16,416 nt of DNA, taken from an uncultured Ruminococcus sp. (lineage in GTDB: Bacteria > Bacillota > Clostridia > Oscillospirales > Acutalibacteraceae). Under the pieces are notes generated by a model. That model worked only from the letters and a program-made list of their open reading frames with translations. It was not told the DNA's origin and made no database searches. Positions 6,656 through 13,517 of this stretch are shown here, in pieces. Made by a program: the position numbers and the translations under genes. Numbering within the stretch: the stretch's first letter is position 1; each line of letters opens with the position of its first letter. The stretch covers positions 1-16,416 of the forward strand of contig CADBSZ010000174.1 of assembly GCA_902797525.1 (NCBI GenBank), read 5' to 3'.

Positions 6656-8227
6656 TTATCGGTTATTATTGCGAAGGATTTGCAGCGTCAAAACGGTAAT
6701 ATCATCCGTCTGCACTGCACCGTTGGTGAAAGACTTGATTTCATCCAACACAGCAGTTGACAACTCCTCCGCGTCAGAGCTCAGGTGTTTGTGCAAGACG
6801 CGTTCCAGCGTTTCATCGCCCAAAAATTCGCCCTTCGTATTTTGAGCTTCCGTCACACCGTCGGTATACAGATACACCCGGTCACCGGCATTCAGGCTGA
6901 TGGTGGTTTCGGGATATTGGGTGTTTTTAAATACACCGGCAGCGGCGCCGTGCTTTCCGTCCAGCTTAATCAGTCTGTCTGACAAAACATACGGTTTGTT
7001 GTGTCCGGCATTTGCATAAGTCAGCACGCCTGTTTCCGGGTGATAAACCGCGGCAAAAGTCGTAATAAACATTCTGTTGGGGTTATGGCCGGCAAGATGA
7101 TTGTTGTACTCAAAAAGGATTTTTCCGGGGGAGTAGCCAAGCTCGGCATATTGACGCAGCAGGGTAATCGCGCGCGACATAAACAATGCGGCTGAAATTC
7201 CCTTGCCGGAAACATCAGCGACGGTGAAAAATATGTTGCCGTTCTCCAACACCCGATAATCATACAAATCGCCGCCGACTTCCTTTGCAGGCAACATGGA
7301 AGCTTTGACGCAAACCGTTTCGTTTCGATACTGCTGCGGCTCCAACAGCCCCATTTGTATGTTACTGGCAATTTGCAATTCTGCTTTTTGGCGGTTCAGT
7401 TCCGACAATTTCATAATAAAATGGTCAATTTCTTCTGCCATCGTGTTAAAGGACTCCGACATTTTTGCAATTTCGTCCTTGCCCTTGACCGGCAGCTTTT
7501 CAAAGAACTCGCCGTTTCGCGAAACAAAGCTCTTCATTCGTCCGCTGATTAGCTTCAGCGGCTTTGAAATTCTGAAATAAAGAATCAATCCCGTCAACAG
7601 CAGAATTAATACCGTAACAATAACAATAATAAAAACAAAGTTGATGTAACGGTGGTTAAAGTCATTCATCACGCTCGAAAGAGAGACTTCCGCGCAAACA
7701 ATCATTTGAATGTCGTCTTTCATTTCGTGTGTTTGGGATGAATAGTACTTTTTAACCGGGGTATAACAGATAAGCGTATCATCATATTGATTTTTATCGT
7801 GGAGCATCACTTTTTCTTCACCGTTTAAGGCTCTGATTTGCTCATCTTTCAACCCCCCCTTAGCCACATATCCTGAATAGCGGTTGTTAACAAACTCGTT
7901 AGAGGCATTATCTCCCCAGCCCTTTAAAATATAAGTCTCACTTTTGCTTTCTACATCAGGCTTAACCACATACAAATAAGTAATGTTCAGTCCGCTGCAC
8001 AAATTATTCAAAAAGCTTTGTCCGCCTTCAAGATCATCCGGATTATCGGGATCCAGCCACTGAAAAGCGTTTGCCGCCGAGGTAGCCGCATATTGAATAT
8101 GGTCGGTTGCGTCCTCAACCGCAGCGTCATAAGTGCTATTGTATAAAAAAAACATCATTATTGCTTCGGCAAGCATGATTACAACCAGTAAACCGATAAA
8201 AATTTTCCAAAAGATGGAGTGCTTCAA
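6656..8227 (-). CDS. Membrane sensor PP2C-type serine phosphatase (RsbU/SpoIIE-like) with HAMP domain
   Basis: This 523-residue signalling protein would dephosphorylate a STAS protein, here most likely the one encoded next. It has a first membrane helix (about 8-28), an extracytoplasmic sensor region (about 30-195, possibly Cache-like), a second helix (about 196-218), a HAMP linker (about 219-272), a short coiled coil (about 272-292) and a PP2C_SIG/SpoIIE catalytic domain (about 305-517). The metal-binding motifs are complete: EVGGDLYD (316-323), ADVSGKG (337-343), NAGHN (406-410), YTDGVTE (454-460) and QTDDIT (506-511). The start is a TTG, supported by AAAAGGGGGG 6 bases upstream and by the natural beginning of the first helix; the next in-frame ATG is at residue 18, inside that helix. 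It is not sporulation SpoIIE itself, which has about ten membrane helices. It is first gene of the operon, so an external signal would set the phosphorylation state of the STAS protein. The ligand is unknown. Confidence 0.9.
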   Translation of the reverse strand: MKHSIFWKIFIGLLVVIMLAEAIMMFFLYNSTYDAAVEDATDHIQYAATSAANAFQWLDPDNPDDLEGGQSFLNNLCSGLNITYLYVVKPDVESKSETYILKGWGDNASNEFVNNRYSGYVAKGGLKDEQIRALNGEEKVMLHDKNQYDDTLICYTPVKKYYSSQTHEMKDDIQMIVCAEVSLSSVMNDFNHRYINFVFIIVIVTVLILLLTGLILYFRISKPLKLISGRMKSFVSRNGEFFEKLPVKGKDEIAKMSESFNTMAEEIDHFIMKLSELNRQKAELQIASNIQMGLLEPQQYRNETVCVKASMLPAKEVGGDLYDYRVLENGNIFFTVADVSGKGISAALFMSRAITLLRQYAELGYSPGKILFEYNNHLAGHNPNRMFITTFAAVYHPETGVLTYANAGHNKPYVLSDRLIKLDGKHGAAAGVFKNTQYPETTISLNAGDRVYLYTDGVTEAQNTKGEFLGDETLERVLHKHLSSDAEELSTAVLDEIKSFTNGAVQTDDITVLTLQILRNNNR

Positions 8228-8233
8228 AAGCCG

Positions 8234-8243
8234 CCCCCCTTTT
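8234..8243 (-). promoter_or_regulatory. Ribosome binding site supporting a TTG start
   Basis: AAAAGGGGGG on the minus strand lies 6 bases before the TTG at 8227. No ATG is near in frame. The rare start codon may keep translation of the sensor low. Confidence 0.6.
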
Positions 8244-8261
8244 CTTCTACATATTTCTTAT

Positions 8262-8290
8262 ATTATACATCAAAATTGCTCAAATGTCAC
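8262..8290 (-). promoter_or_regulatory. Promoter of the phosphatase-STAS-NRPS-esterase operon
   Basis: On the minus strand, GTGACA (8285-8290) and TATAAT (8262-8267) are separated by 17 bp. The -10 is perfect and the -35 matches at five of six positions. It lies 35 bp upstream of the TTG start and downstream of the terminator of the neighbouring DUF218 gene, so it is the natural operon promoter. Confidence 0.7.
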
Positions 8291-8302
8291 TAACTTTAGT
8301 GA
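8287..8302. promoter_or_regulatory. Inverted repeat overlapping the -35 box, candidate operator
   Basis: TCACTAACTTTAGTGA consists of perfect 7-base arms around a 2-base centre. It overlaps four bases of the operon's -35 hexamer and extends upstream, a typical place for a repressor or activator site. The protein that would bind it is not identified. Confidence 0.5.
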
Positions 8303-8340
8303 TAAAAAATATAAAAAATTACAAATTCAACCAGCAAACA

Positions 8341-8378
8341 AAAACGCCGCAGGAATTTGCACAGTACTGCGGCGTTTT
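8341..8378 (-). terminator. Terminator of the DUF218 membrane protein gene
   Basis: AAAACGCCGCAG (8341-8352) pairs perfectly with CTGCGGCGTTTT (8367-8378). Read on the minus strand the stem is followed by a T-rich tract. It begins 12 bp after the stop of the DUF218 gene and insulates the phosphatase operon from it. Confidence 0.85.
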
Positions 8379-8390
8379 AAAGTTTGATGA

Positions 8391-9905
8391 TTAAACAATT
8401 ACTAAGAAATAAAGAATACCGAGACTGATTGTCAGCAAAAAAACGAACAGCAAATGCCGAAACTTTTGCTCCCAAACAAGTCCGATAAACTCACGGATAA
8501 ATGCATTCGGAAAGAAGTAAAGTTTCGTTTTGGCAGAAAGTCCCTTCACCTTCATTTTAAATCGGCGCGCAAGCGTATAACCCCGAAAAACATGGTAATT
8601 CGTGGTGGAAAAGCCGATGCTCACATCCTCACTCTTCGCGTCATTTTCAATCACTTGCTTTGAAAACAGCATGTTCTGATAGGTGTTGACGGATTTGCTT
8701 TCCTTCACAATCTGTTCCTTGGGAACGCCCTGCTCCACCAGATAACGCTTCATGCTCTCCGCTTCGCTGATTATCTCATCGCTGCCCTGACCGCCCGAGG
8801 GAACAAATTTGGCGTGCTTTCCGGTTTTGGCAAACTGCTCGCGCTCAAATTGCAGCGCGCGGTCGACACGTCCCCGCAGCAATGGGGTAGGGGTGCCGTC
8901 TTTCCGAATGGCACAGCCGAGAATGATGATGTAATCCATGTCGTATGGCGGCTTGTAGCGCGTACAAAGCGTCGCGCACAAAATGGTCGACAGCAGCATG
9001 CATTCAAAATAACAATAAATAAAAGCGAACGCAATCGCAATATACAGCGACACAAATAAGCTGTCTATTGAGTCAAAAAACGGCATTTGATTCAGCCAAT
9101 ACCAAATTGCGATGCCGCCCATCATCACCAGGCCAAGAAAAACACCCAACAAATTCAAAGGCCGAAAGCCCTCGTGACGCACCAGCTGAATATTGCTCAA
9201 AGAAAGCGCCAGCGACAAAAGCCCGAGCGGAACCATACTGATCATCACAAAGGTCTGCGCGCTTTCAAACAGCAAAATCGCGATATAGCTAATGGAATAA
9301 ATCCCCCAATAGGGATCACTTTGAATCCACTCAATAAGAATAATCACGGGAATGACCGAACAAAAAACAGTAAGACCGCCCCTGGCCACCAACGAATACG
9401 AAAAATCTCCGTTACGCTGTTTTTCAACCAACGAGGCAATCATCGCTGCCGCCACAACAAACATCGTGACAACCGTTGCCAAAATAATCACTTCAGCACC
9501 GTCAAAATGATCCTCCGTTTTGTTATACAGCGTTCCAAACGGCGTCGCATACAATTCTTCATCAAAAGCCACCTGCTCTGTCTGACCTTCCATATCCGTT
9601 TGCTGCATATCAAATGTAATATGAACAACTGCGTCTCCGACGCCCGCATTCTCCGCCTGAACAGTCAGTAAACAATCGTCCTTATCATAAGACGTTTCCG
9701 AAACGTGCTTGATTTTAACGGCGTTTTCGTTGGATGAAGTCGCCTGCAACGACCCTTTCACCATGGATTTTTCCGCCGATAAAAAATAAATGCTGTTCAC
9801 TTTGGATACCTGCATCACATAAATACCACAGCCAATATAAAATAAAAGCAGCGCAATCAGCGGAATAAAAATCCGCGGTTTTAGTATTTTCGGTTTTTGT
9901 TTCAT
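8391..9905 (-). CDS. Multi-pass membrane protein with YdcF/DUF218 (SanA/ElyC-like) domain
   Basis: This 504-residue protein carries a DUF218 domain at about 324-478, with LGCAIRKDGTPTPLLRGRVD (329-348), SGGQGSDE (370-377), Glu381 and TNYHVFRG (435-442). The family includes YdcF, SanA and ElyC of E. coli, which are linked to cell-envelope integrity; the biochemical activity is mostly unsettled. The N-terminal part is longer than in the minimal family: a first hydrophobic helix (about 12-32), a roughly 100-residue beta-rich region that is probably outside (35-135), then about six hydrophobic segments between 138 and 310. One more helix follows the DUF218 domain at 484-504. The ATG at 9905 was chosen because GGAGG lies 5 bases upstream and a signal-anchor sequence follows; an in-frame extension to 10004 has no such support. 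It is a single-gene unit with its own promoter and terminator. A role in the envelope is inference from the family. Confidence 0.85.
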   Translation of the reverse strand: MKQKPKILKPRIFIPLIALLLFYIGCGIYVMQVSKVNSIYFLSAEKSMVKGSLQATSSNENAVKIKHVSETSYDKDDCLLTVQAENAGVGDAVVHITFDMQQTDMEGQTEQVAFDEELYATPFGTLYNKTEDHFDGAEVIILATVVTMFVVAAAMIASLVEKQRNGDFSYSLVARGGLTVFCSVIPVIILIEWIQSDPYWGIYSISYIAILLFESAQTFVMISMVPLGLLSLALSLSNIQLVRHEGFRPLNLLGVFLGLVMMGGIAIWYWLNQMPFFDSIDSLFVSLYIAIAFAFIYCYFECMLLSTILCATLCTRYKPPYDMDYIIILGCAIRKDGTPTPLLRGRVDRALQFEREQFAKTGKHAKFVPSGGQGSDEIISEAESMKRYLVEQGVPKEQIVKESKSVNTYQNMLFSKQVIENDAKSEDVSIGFSTTNYHVFRGYTLARRFKMKVKGLSAKTKLYFFPNAFIREFIGLVWEQKFRHLLFVFLLTISLGILYFLVIV

Positions 9906-9910
9906 AAAAA

Positions 9911-9915
9911 CCTCC
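9911..9915 (-). promoter_or_regulatory. Ribosome binding site fixing the DUF218 gene start
   Basis: GGAGG on the minus strand lies 5 bases before the ATG at 9905. This excludes the longer in-frame reading that starts at 10004. Confidence 0.8.
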
Positions 9916-9951
9916 GAAATTTTTTTGTGTTTTCCTTCATTAATCTCTTTT

Positions 9952-9980
9952 ATTATATAATAAAACAGTGCTTTTGTCAT
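9952..9980 (-). promoter_or_regulatory. Promoter of the DUF218 membrane protein gene
   Basis: On the minus strand, ATGACA (9975-9980) and a perfect TATAAT (9952-9957) are 17 bp apart, giving a leader of roughly 40 bases. The divergent 276-bp region 9906-10181 otherwise holds the promoter of the HAD gene and no open reading frame I trust. Confidence 0.65.
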
Positions 9981-10080
9981 TAAAAATTGCAAAAAACACA
10001 GCACAATTCATGACAGTTTGGTCTGCTCAAAAATATGCATTGTAAGAATTGCCGATTTTTTTCTGTTACAAATTTTTCAT

Positions 10081-10110
10081 TGGACATCTGACGATATAGT
10101 ATGTTAAAAT
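10081..10110 (+). promoter_or_regulatory. Possible promoter of the HAD phosphatase gene
   Basis: TGGACA (10081-10086) and TAAAAT (10105-10110) are 18 bp apart. A perfect TTGACA at 10114-10119 is an alternative -35, but it lacks a good -10 at normal distance. The exact promoter is therefore uncertain. Confidence 0.35.
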
Positions 10111-10181
10111 AAATTGACAGAATTTTCTGCTGACTCAGTAAACATAACAAAACAGAGTAAAGCAGCAACAGGAGGTTAAAC

Positions 10182-11339
10182 ATGGAAACTAAAAAGAAAA
10201 ATCCTGCGACCGTTTGGAAAATCGTGTCGGCGGTTTTGGCTGTAGCACTGATTGCAGTGTCCTGCACATGGGTGATTACCGCCAACAGCAATCAGCCTGC
10301 CCAACAGACAGCCGCTGAAACACAAGCAGCAACAGAAACCGTCGCCGAAACCGCAGCACAGTCCGCACAAACCCAAGCAGACGCGCTCTCGCTTTGGACG
10401 GAATCCGCTCCGCTGAAGGCCGAGCTGACTTCGTACATCAAGACAGTTACCGATGAAAAATCGGCGGACTTCATTCCCGTTGACCATCGTATTGCCGTGT
10501 TTGACATGGACGGCACGCTCTGCTGCGAAACCGATCCCGGCTACTTTGACCACAAGCTTCTTTATCACCGCGTGATGGAGGATCCCGACTACAAGGACAA
10601 GGCAAGCGACGAGGAAAAGGAAACCGCAGCTATCATCAAAACTTATTTTGACACCGGCAAATATCCCGACGGCCTTGACGTCAAGCACGGCAAGGCGGTT
10701 GCCACTGCCTTCAAAGGCATGACCGTCGATGAGTTTGACGCATATGTAAAGGATTACCGCAGCCAGCCTATGCAGGGCTACAACAACATGACAAACGGCG
10801 AAGCGTTCTACAAGCCCATGCTGCAGGTTGTTGATTACCTGCTGGCAAACGATTTCACCGTCTATATTGTCAGCGGCACCGACCGTTTAATTACCCGCGG
10901 TTTGGCAGAGGGAACGGTCAACATTCCGCTGCGCCAAATGATTGGCTCCGACGAATCGCTTGTCGCCACCAACCAGGGAGACAACGACGGTCTGAAATAC
11001 ACCTTCAGCAAGGACGACAAGCTGGTAACCGGCGGCGACTTCCTGATTAAAAACCTGAAAATGAACAAGGTTACGGTGATTGAACAGGAAATCGGTGTTC
11101 AGCCTGTTTTGGCGTTCGGCAACAGCTCCGGCGACGAGGCGATGGCAAACTACACCATCAACAATAACAAGTATAAAACCGGCGCTTATATGCTCTGCTG
11201 CGACGATCTCGAGCGCGAGAACGGCAACGCGGAAAAAGCGGACAAAATGCGCGCAAGCTGTGAGAAAAACGGCTACACCGCTGTCTCCATGAAGGACGAC
11301 TGGACCACCATCTACGGAGAGAACGTCACCAGAAAATAA
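10182..11339 (+). CDS. Membrane-tethered or lipoprotein HAD-family phosphatase
   Basis: This 385-residue protein belongs to the haloacid dehalogenase superfamily and most likely hydrolyses a phosphomonoester outside the membrane. Motif I is FDMDGTL (107-113, Asp108 and Asp110), motif II is VSGTD (Ser231), the motif III lysine is probably Lys290, and motif IV is GNSSGDEA (313-320, Asp318). The insert after motif I acts as a cap and resembles phosphoserine-phosphatase-like members. The N-terminus has a lysine patch (4-6), a hydrophobic helix (about 13-33) and Cys28 in AVSC, which is close to a lipobox but imperfect. A spacer rich in Ala, Thr, Gln and Glu (about 38-68) then lifts the catalytic domain off the membrane. 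The start is clear: AGGAGG at 10170-10175, 6 bases before the ATG. The gene stands alone between a divergent promoter region and a terminator. The substrate is unknown. Confidence 0.85.
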   Translation: METKKKNPATVWKIVSAVLAVALIAVSCTWVITANSNQPAQQTAAETQAATETVAETAAQSAQTQADALSLWTESAPLKAELTSYIKTVTDEKSADFIPVDHRIAVFDMDGTLCCETDPGYFDHKLLYHRVMEDPDYKDKASDEEKETAAIIKTYFDTGKYPDGLDVKHGKAVATAFKGMTVDEFDAYVKDYRSQPMQGYNNMTNGEAFYKPMLQVVDYLLANDFTVYIVSGTDRLITRGLAEGTVNIPLRQMIGSDESLVATNQGDNDGLKYTFSKDDKLVTGGDFLIKNLKMNKVTVIEQEIGVQPVLAFGNSSGDEAMANYTINNNKYKTGAYMLCCDDLERENGNAEKADKMRASCEKNGYTAVSMKDDWTTIYGENVTRK

Positions 11340-11361
11340 TTTTTGCCAATCACACAACGAT

Positions 11362-11395
11362 AGCGGCAGGATTCATTTCCTGCCGCTTTGCTTTT
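11362..11395 (+). terminator. Terminator of the HAD phosphatase gene
   Basis: AGCGGCAGGA (11362-11371) pairs perfectly with TCCTGCCGCT (11378-11387) over a 6-base loop and is followed by TTGCTTTT. Confidence 0.85.
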
Positions 11396-11406
11396 GCCAA
11401 AAAACA

Positions 11407-11436
11407 TTGGACTTTTCCGAGAAACCGGTGTATAAT
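11407..11436 (+). promoter_or_regulatory. Promoter of the dockerin / AlkZ-related unit
   Basis: A perfect TATAAT (11431-11436) lies 18 bp after TTGGAC (11407-11412). It sits just after the HAD terminator and about 45 bp before the dockerin start codon. Confidence 0.6.
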
Positions 11437-11481
11437 AAATTCAAGAAAAACACTATTAACCCAACGAAAGGAAGCGTCCGA

Positions 11482-11814
11482 ATGAAAAGGCTGTTCAGCG
11501 TAATCATTATCACCTTGCTGCTGATTACTTCCGCAGCGTTTTCCGCATTTGCCGACAGTTATTATATCCGCGGCGACGCGAACGGCGACGGCAAGCTTAA
11601 CGTTTTGGACGTCACTCTTGCACAGCGCGTATTGGGCAATCTTGAAACAGAAGCAAAGGGTATTGTTAAGCGGAACTGTGACACTGACGTAAACGGCTTG
11701 GATATCAACGACATTACCCGCATTCAACGCTATTTGGCTGAATATGAGGACAAATATCAAATCGGCAAAACGTTTAGCTACGACGAACACGAGCTACCGT
11801 TTGTTCCTGATTAA
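11482..11814 (+). CDS. Small secreted protein with type I dockerin domain
   Basis: This 110-residue protein has a signal peptide (MKRLFSV, then a hydrophobic core, likely cut after AFA near residue 24) and then almost nothing but a type I dockerin. The first calcium-binding repeat is GDANGDGKLNVLDVTLAQRV (31-50); the second is CDTDVNGLDINDITRIQRYL (66-85). The spacing of Asp/Asn ligands and the following helix fit the F-hand pattern. Dockerins bind cohesins and attach proteins to cellulosomes or the cell surface, usually as one part of a larger enzyme. No catalytic or carbohydrate-binding module is present here; only about 20 residues follow. The ATG at 11482 was chosen because it begins the signal peptide and has AAAGGA upstream; an in-frame extension to 11407 would run through the promoter. 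The downstream gene starts 12 bp later, so the two are probably cotranscribed. The cohesin partner is unknown. Confidence 0.85.
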   Translation: MKRLFSVIIITLLLITSAAFSAFADSYYIRGDANGDGKLNVLDVTLAQRVLGNLETEAKGIVKRNCDTDVNGLDINDITRIQRYLAEYEDKYQIGKTFSYDEHELPFVPD

Positions 11815-11826
11815 CCGGGAGAGTTT

Positions 11827-12510
11827 ATGTTTCACAGCTTCACCATAAAAAGCAAAAGCGATTTAAAAAACGCGATTTCGGAATACGGTTTCCTGCCGTT
11901 CTTCTCCAATTCCGTCGAGGGCTTTTCCATTGAGGAAAACATCGCGCCCGAATGCTGGTACAACAGCCTTGACGATGTGTGGCAGGCGTGGGAGTGGAAA
12001 GGTCCCGTCATTCGCGAAACCGGCTGCGCCTACGGAAAATTCTTTGAAAAAAAGGCTTGCTACATCAGCGCCGAATGGTTTTGTGATTTTGCCAACTATC
12101 GCCGCGACGGCTACGATTTTGACGCGCGCTATGACGACGGTCTTGCCGATTACCGCGACAAGGTTCTCTATGAATTGATTGCGCATAACGCGCCCGTACT
12201 CTCAAAAAAGCTCAAGCAAATCGGCAACTACAAAAAAGGCGGCAACAAGGGCTTTGACACCGTCATTACGCGGCTGCAGGGGCAGTGCTATGTCCTCATC
12301 AACGATTTTGTCTATCCGAAAAACAAATTCGGCGAGCCGTACGGTTGGGGGCTGGCGGAATACACCACGCCCGAACAGCGGATGGGGGAGCGCTTTACCA
12401 ATAACGTGTATGCCTGCTCTCCCGGGGAATCCTACGAAAAGCTGCTCGCGCATTTTTCAAAGCTGTTTCCGAATCTTTCTCTCAGCGCCATCAAAAAGTT
12501 TTTAAAATAA
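11827..12510 (+). CDS. AlkZ-related protein (uncharacterised)
   Basis: I recognise this 227-residue protein as the AlkZ-related family common in Clostridia. It is distantly related to the AlkZ winged-helix DNA glycosylases, but I know of no demonstrated activity. Conserved-looking stretches are WEWKGP (55-60), the tract from EWFCDFANYRRDGYDFD (83-99) to RYDDGLADY, KGFDTVITRLQ (141-151) and YGWGLAEY (172-179). There is no signal peptide and no membrane helix, so it is cytosolic. The ATG is preceded by GGGAGAG at 11818-11824, close upstream. It lies 12 bp after the dockerin gene with no terminator between them, an odd pairing of a secreted and a probable nucleic-acid protein. The following terminator ends the unit. 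Confidence 0.75.
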   Translation: MFHSFTIKSKSDLKNAISEYGFLPFFSNSVEGFSIEENIAPECWYNSLDDVWQAWEWKGPVIRETGCAYGKFFEKKACYISAEWFCDFANYRRDGYDFDARYDDGLADYRDKVLYELIAHNAPVLSKKLKQIGNYKKGGNKGFDTVITRLQGQCYVLINDFVYPKNKFGEPYGWGLAEYTTPEQRMGERFTNNVYACSPGESYEKLLAHFSKLFPNLSLSAIKKFLK

Positions 12511-12513
12511 CAA

Positions 12514-12546
12514 AAAGCCGGTTCAGCGCAAAACTGAACCGGCTTT
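12514..12546. terminator. Bidirectional terminator between AlkZ-related gene and map
   Basis: AAAGCCGGTTCAG (12514-12526) pairs perfectly with CTGAACCGGCTTT (12534-12546) over a 7-base loop, with T-rich flanks on both strands. It lies 4 bp after the AlkZ-related stop and 10 bp from the map stop. Confidence 0.9.
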
Positions 12547-12556
12547 CTCTTTTCAA

Positions 12557-13429
12557 TCAGTAGCTGATAATCTCGTAACCGTCCTCGGTAACAAGCACCT
12601 GAATTTCCCACTGTGCAGAGGGGAGACCGTCTTTTGTATAAATCGTCCAGCCGTTTTCCTCGTCGGTAAAAATTTCGGGCTTGCCCATGTTAATCATCGG
12701 CTCAATCGTGAAGCAAAAGCCCGGCACCATCAGCATTTCCGTGCCGCGCTCGGTTACATAGCTGACCCATGGCTCCTCGTGAAACTCCAGGCCGATTCCG
12801 TGACCGCCGACCTCACGCACAACCGAATAGCCGTTGGCTTTCACAAAATCATTCACCGCCTGGCCCATATCGCCGAGGAAGCCCCAGGGCTTTACTTCCT
12901 TCAAGCCCTCCCGCAGCGCCTGCTTTGCAACCTCAACCAAGCGCTTTTTGTCCTCGCTGACCTCGCCGATGCAGAACATTCTGGACGAGTCGGAATAATA
13001 GCCGTTCAAATTCGTGGAAACATCCACATTCACAATGTCGCCGTCCTTTAAAATAATGTCCTCGGACGGAATACCGTGGCAAACCTCGTTGTTAATCGAG
13101 GTGCAAACGCTTTTCGGAAAGCCCTCATAATTGAGCGGCGCGGGAATACCGCCCAATTTGGTCGTGACGTCATACACCCAGCGGTCGATTTCCGCTGTGG
13201 AAATGCCTGCCTTAATATGCGCGGCAACATAATCGAGCACCGCGATATTAATCTTTGCGCTCTCCTTAATTTTTTCTATCTGCTCCGGCGTTTTAATAAT
13301 CGTGTGGTCGGGAATCATGTGGCCTTCGCCGCCGATTTCTTCAATTCTTTCGTCAAAATCAATGTGGCATTTTTTGTATTTTTTACCGCTGCCGCACCAG
13401 CATTCGTCATTTCTTCCGGGTTTTTTCAT
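12557..13429 (-). CDS. map: Type I methionine aminopeptidase with N-terminal SEC-C zinc motif
   Basis: This 290-residue cytosolic metalloenzyme removes the initiator methionine from nascent proteins. The N-terminus has the SEC-C motif CWCGSGKKYKKCH (10-22), a zinc-binding extension found in many Clostridial and some other type I enzymes and thought to help ribosome association. The catalytic domain shows His118 (CHGIP) and the five metal ligands Asp136 (NVDVS), Asp147 (YSDSSR), His210 (GGHGIG), Glu243 (TIEP) and Glu275 (AQWEIQVLV). The ATG at 13429 was chosen because AAGGAG lies 7 bases upstream and the SEC-C motif starts there; a longer in-frame reading to 13459 lacks support. The gene is transcribed alone, divergently from the amidase gene. 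Confidence 0.95.
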   Translation of the reverse strand: MKKPGRNDECWCGSGKKYKKCHIDFDERIEEIGGEGHMIPDHTIIKTPEQIEKIKESAKINIAVLDYVAAHIKAGISTAEIDRWVYDVTTKLGGIPAPLNYEGFPKSVCTSINNEVCHGIPSEDIILKDGDIVNVDVSTNLNGYYSDSSRMFCIGEVSEDKKRLVEVAKQALREGLKEVKPWGFLGDMGQAVNDFVKANGYSVVREVGGHGIGLEFHEEPWVSYVTERGTEMLMVPGFCFTIEPMINMGKPEIFTDEENGWTIYTKDGLPSAQWEIQVLVTEDGYEIISY

Positions 13430-13436
13430 GTTTTTA

Positions 13437-13442
13437 CTCCTT
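13437..13442 (-). promoter_or_regulatory. Ribosome binding site fixing the map start
   Basis: AAGGAG on the minus strand lies 7 bases before the ATG at 13429 and rules out the upstream in-frame start at 13459. Confidence 0.75.
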
Positions 13443-13471
13443 GCAAAAGATTTATTCATTTCACAAATTGT

Positions 13472-13500
13472 ATTATATCACGTTCGCAAAACAACTACAA
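13472..13500 (-). promoter_or_regulatory. Extended -10 promoter of map
   Basis: On the minus strand a perfect TATAAT (13472-13477) is preceded by TGA, forming an extended -10. TTGTAG (13495-13500), 17 bp upstream, is a moderate -35. The leader is about 35 bases. Confidence 0.6.
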
Positions 13501-13517
13501 GATATATTTCATTTTTG

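Noticed and set aside
9087..9671. Open frame of 194 codons on the plus strand inside the DUF218 gene
   Set aside because: It is antisense to the membrane protein. The translation is full of His, Asn, Arg and Gln, the mirror image of hydrophobic codons on the other strand.
10040..10071. Inverted repeat TTGTAA / TTACAA upstream of the HAD gene as an operator
   Set aside because: The arms are only six bases, 20 bases apart, in very A+T-rich DNA; this is expected by chance.
12557..13429. SEC-C fusion on methionine aminopeptidase as a novel architecture
   Set aside because: This N-terminal zinc motif is a known variant of type I methionine aminopeptidases.
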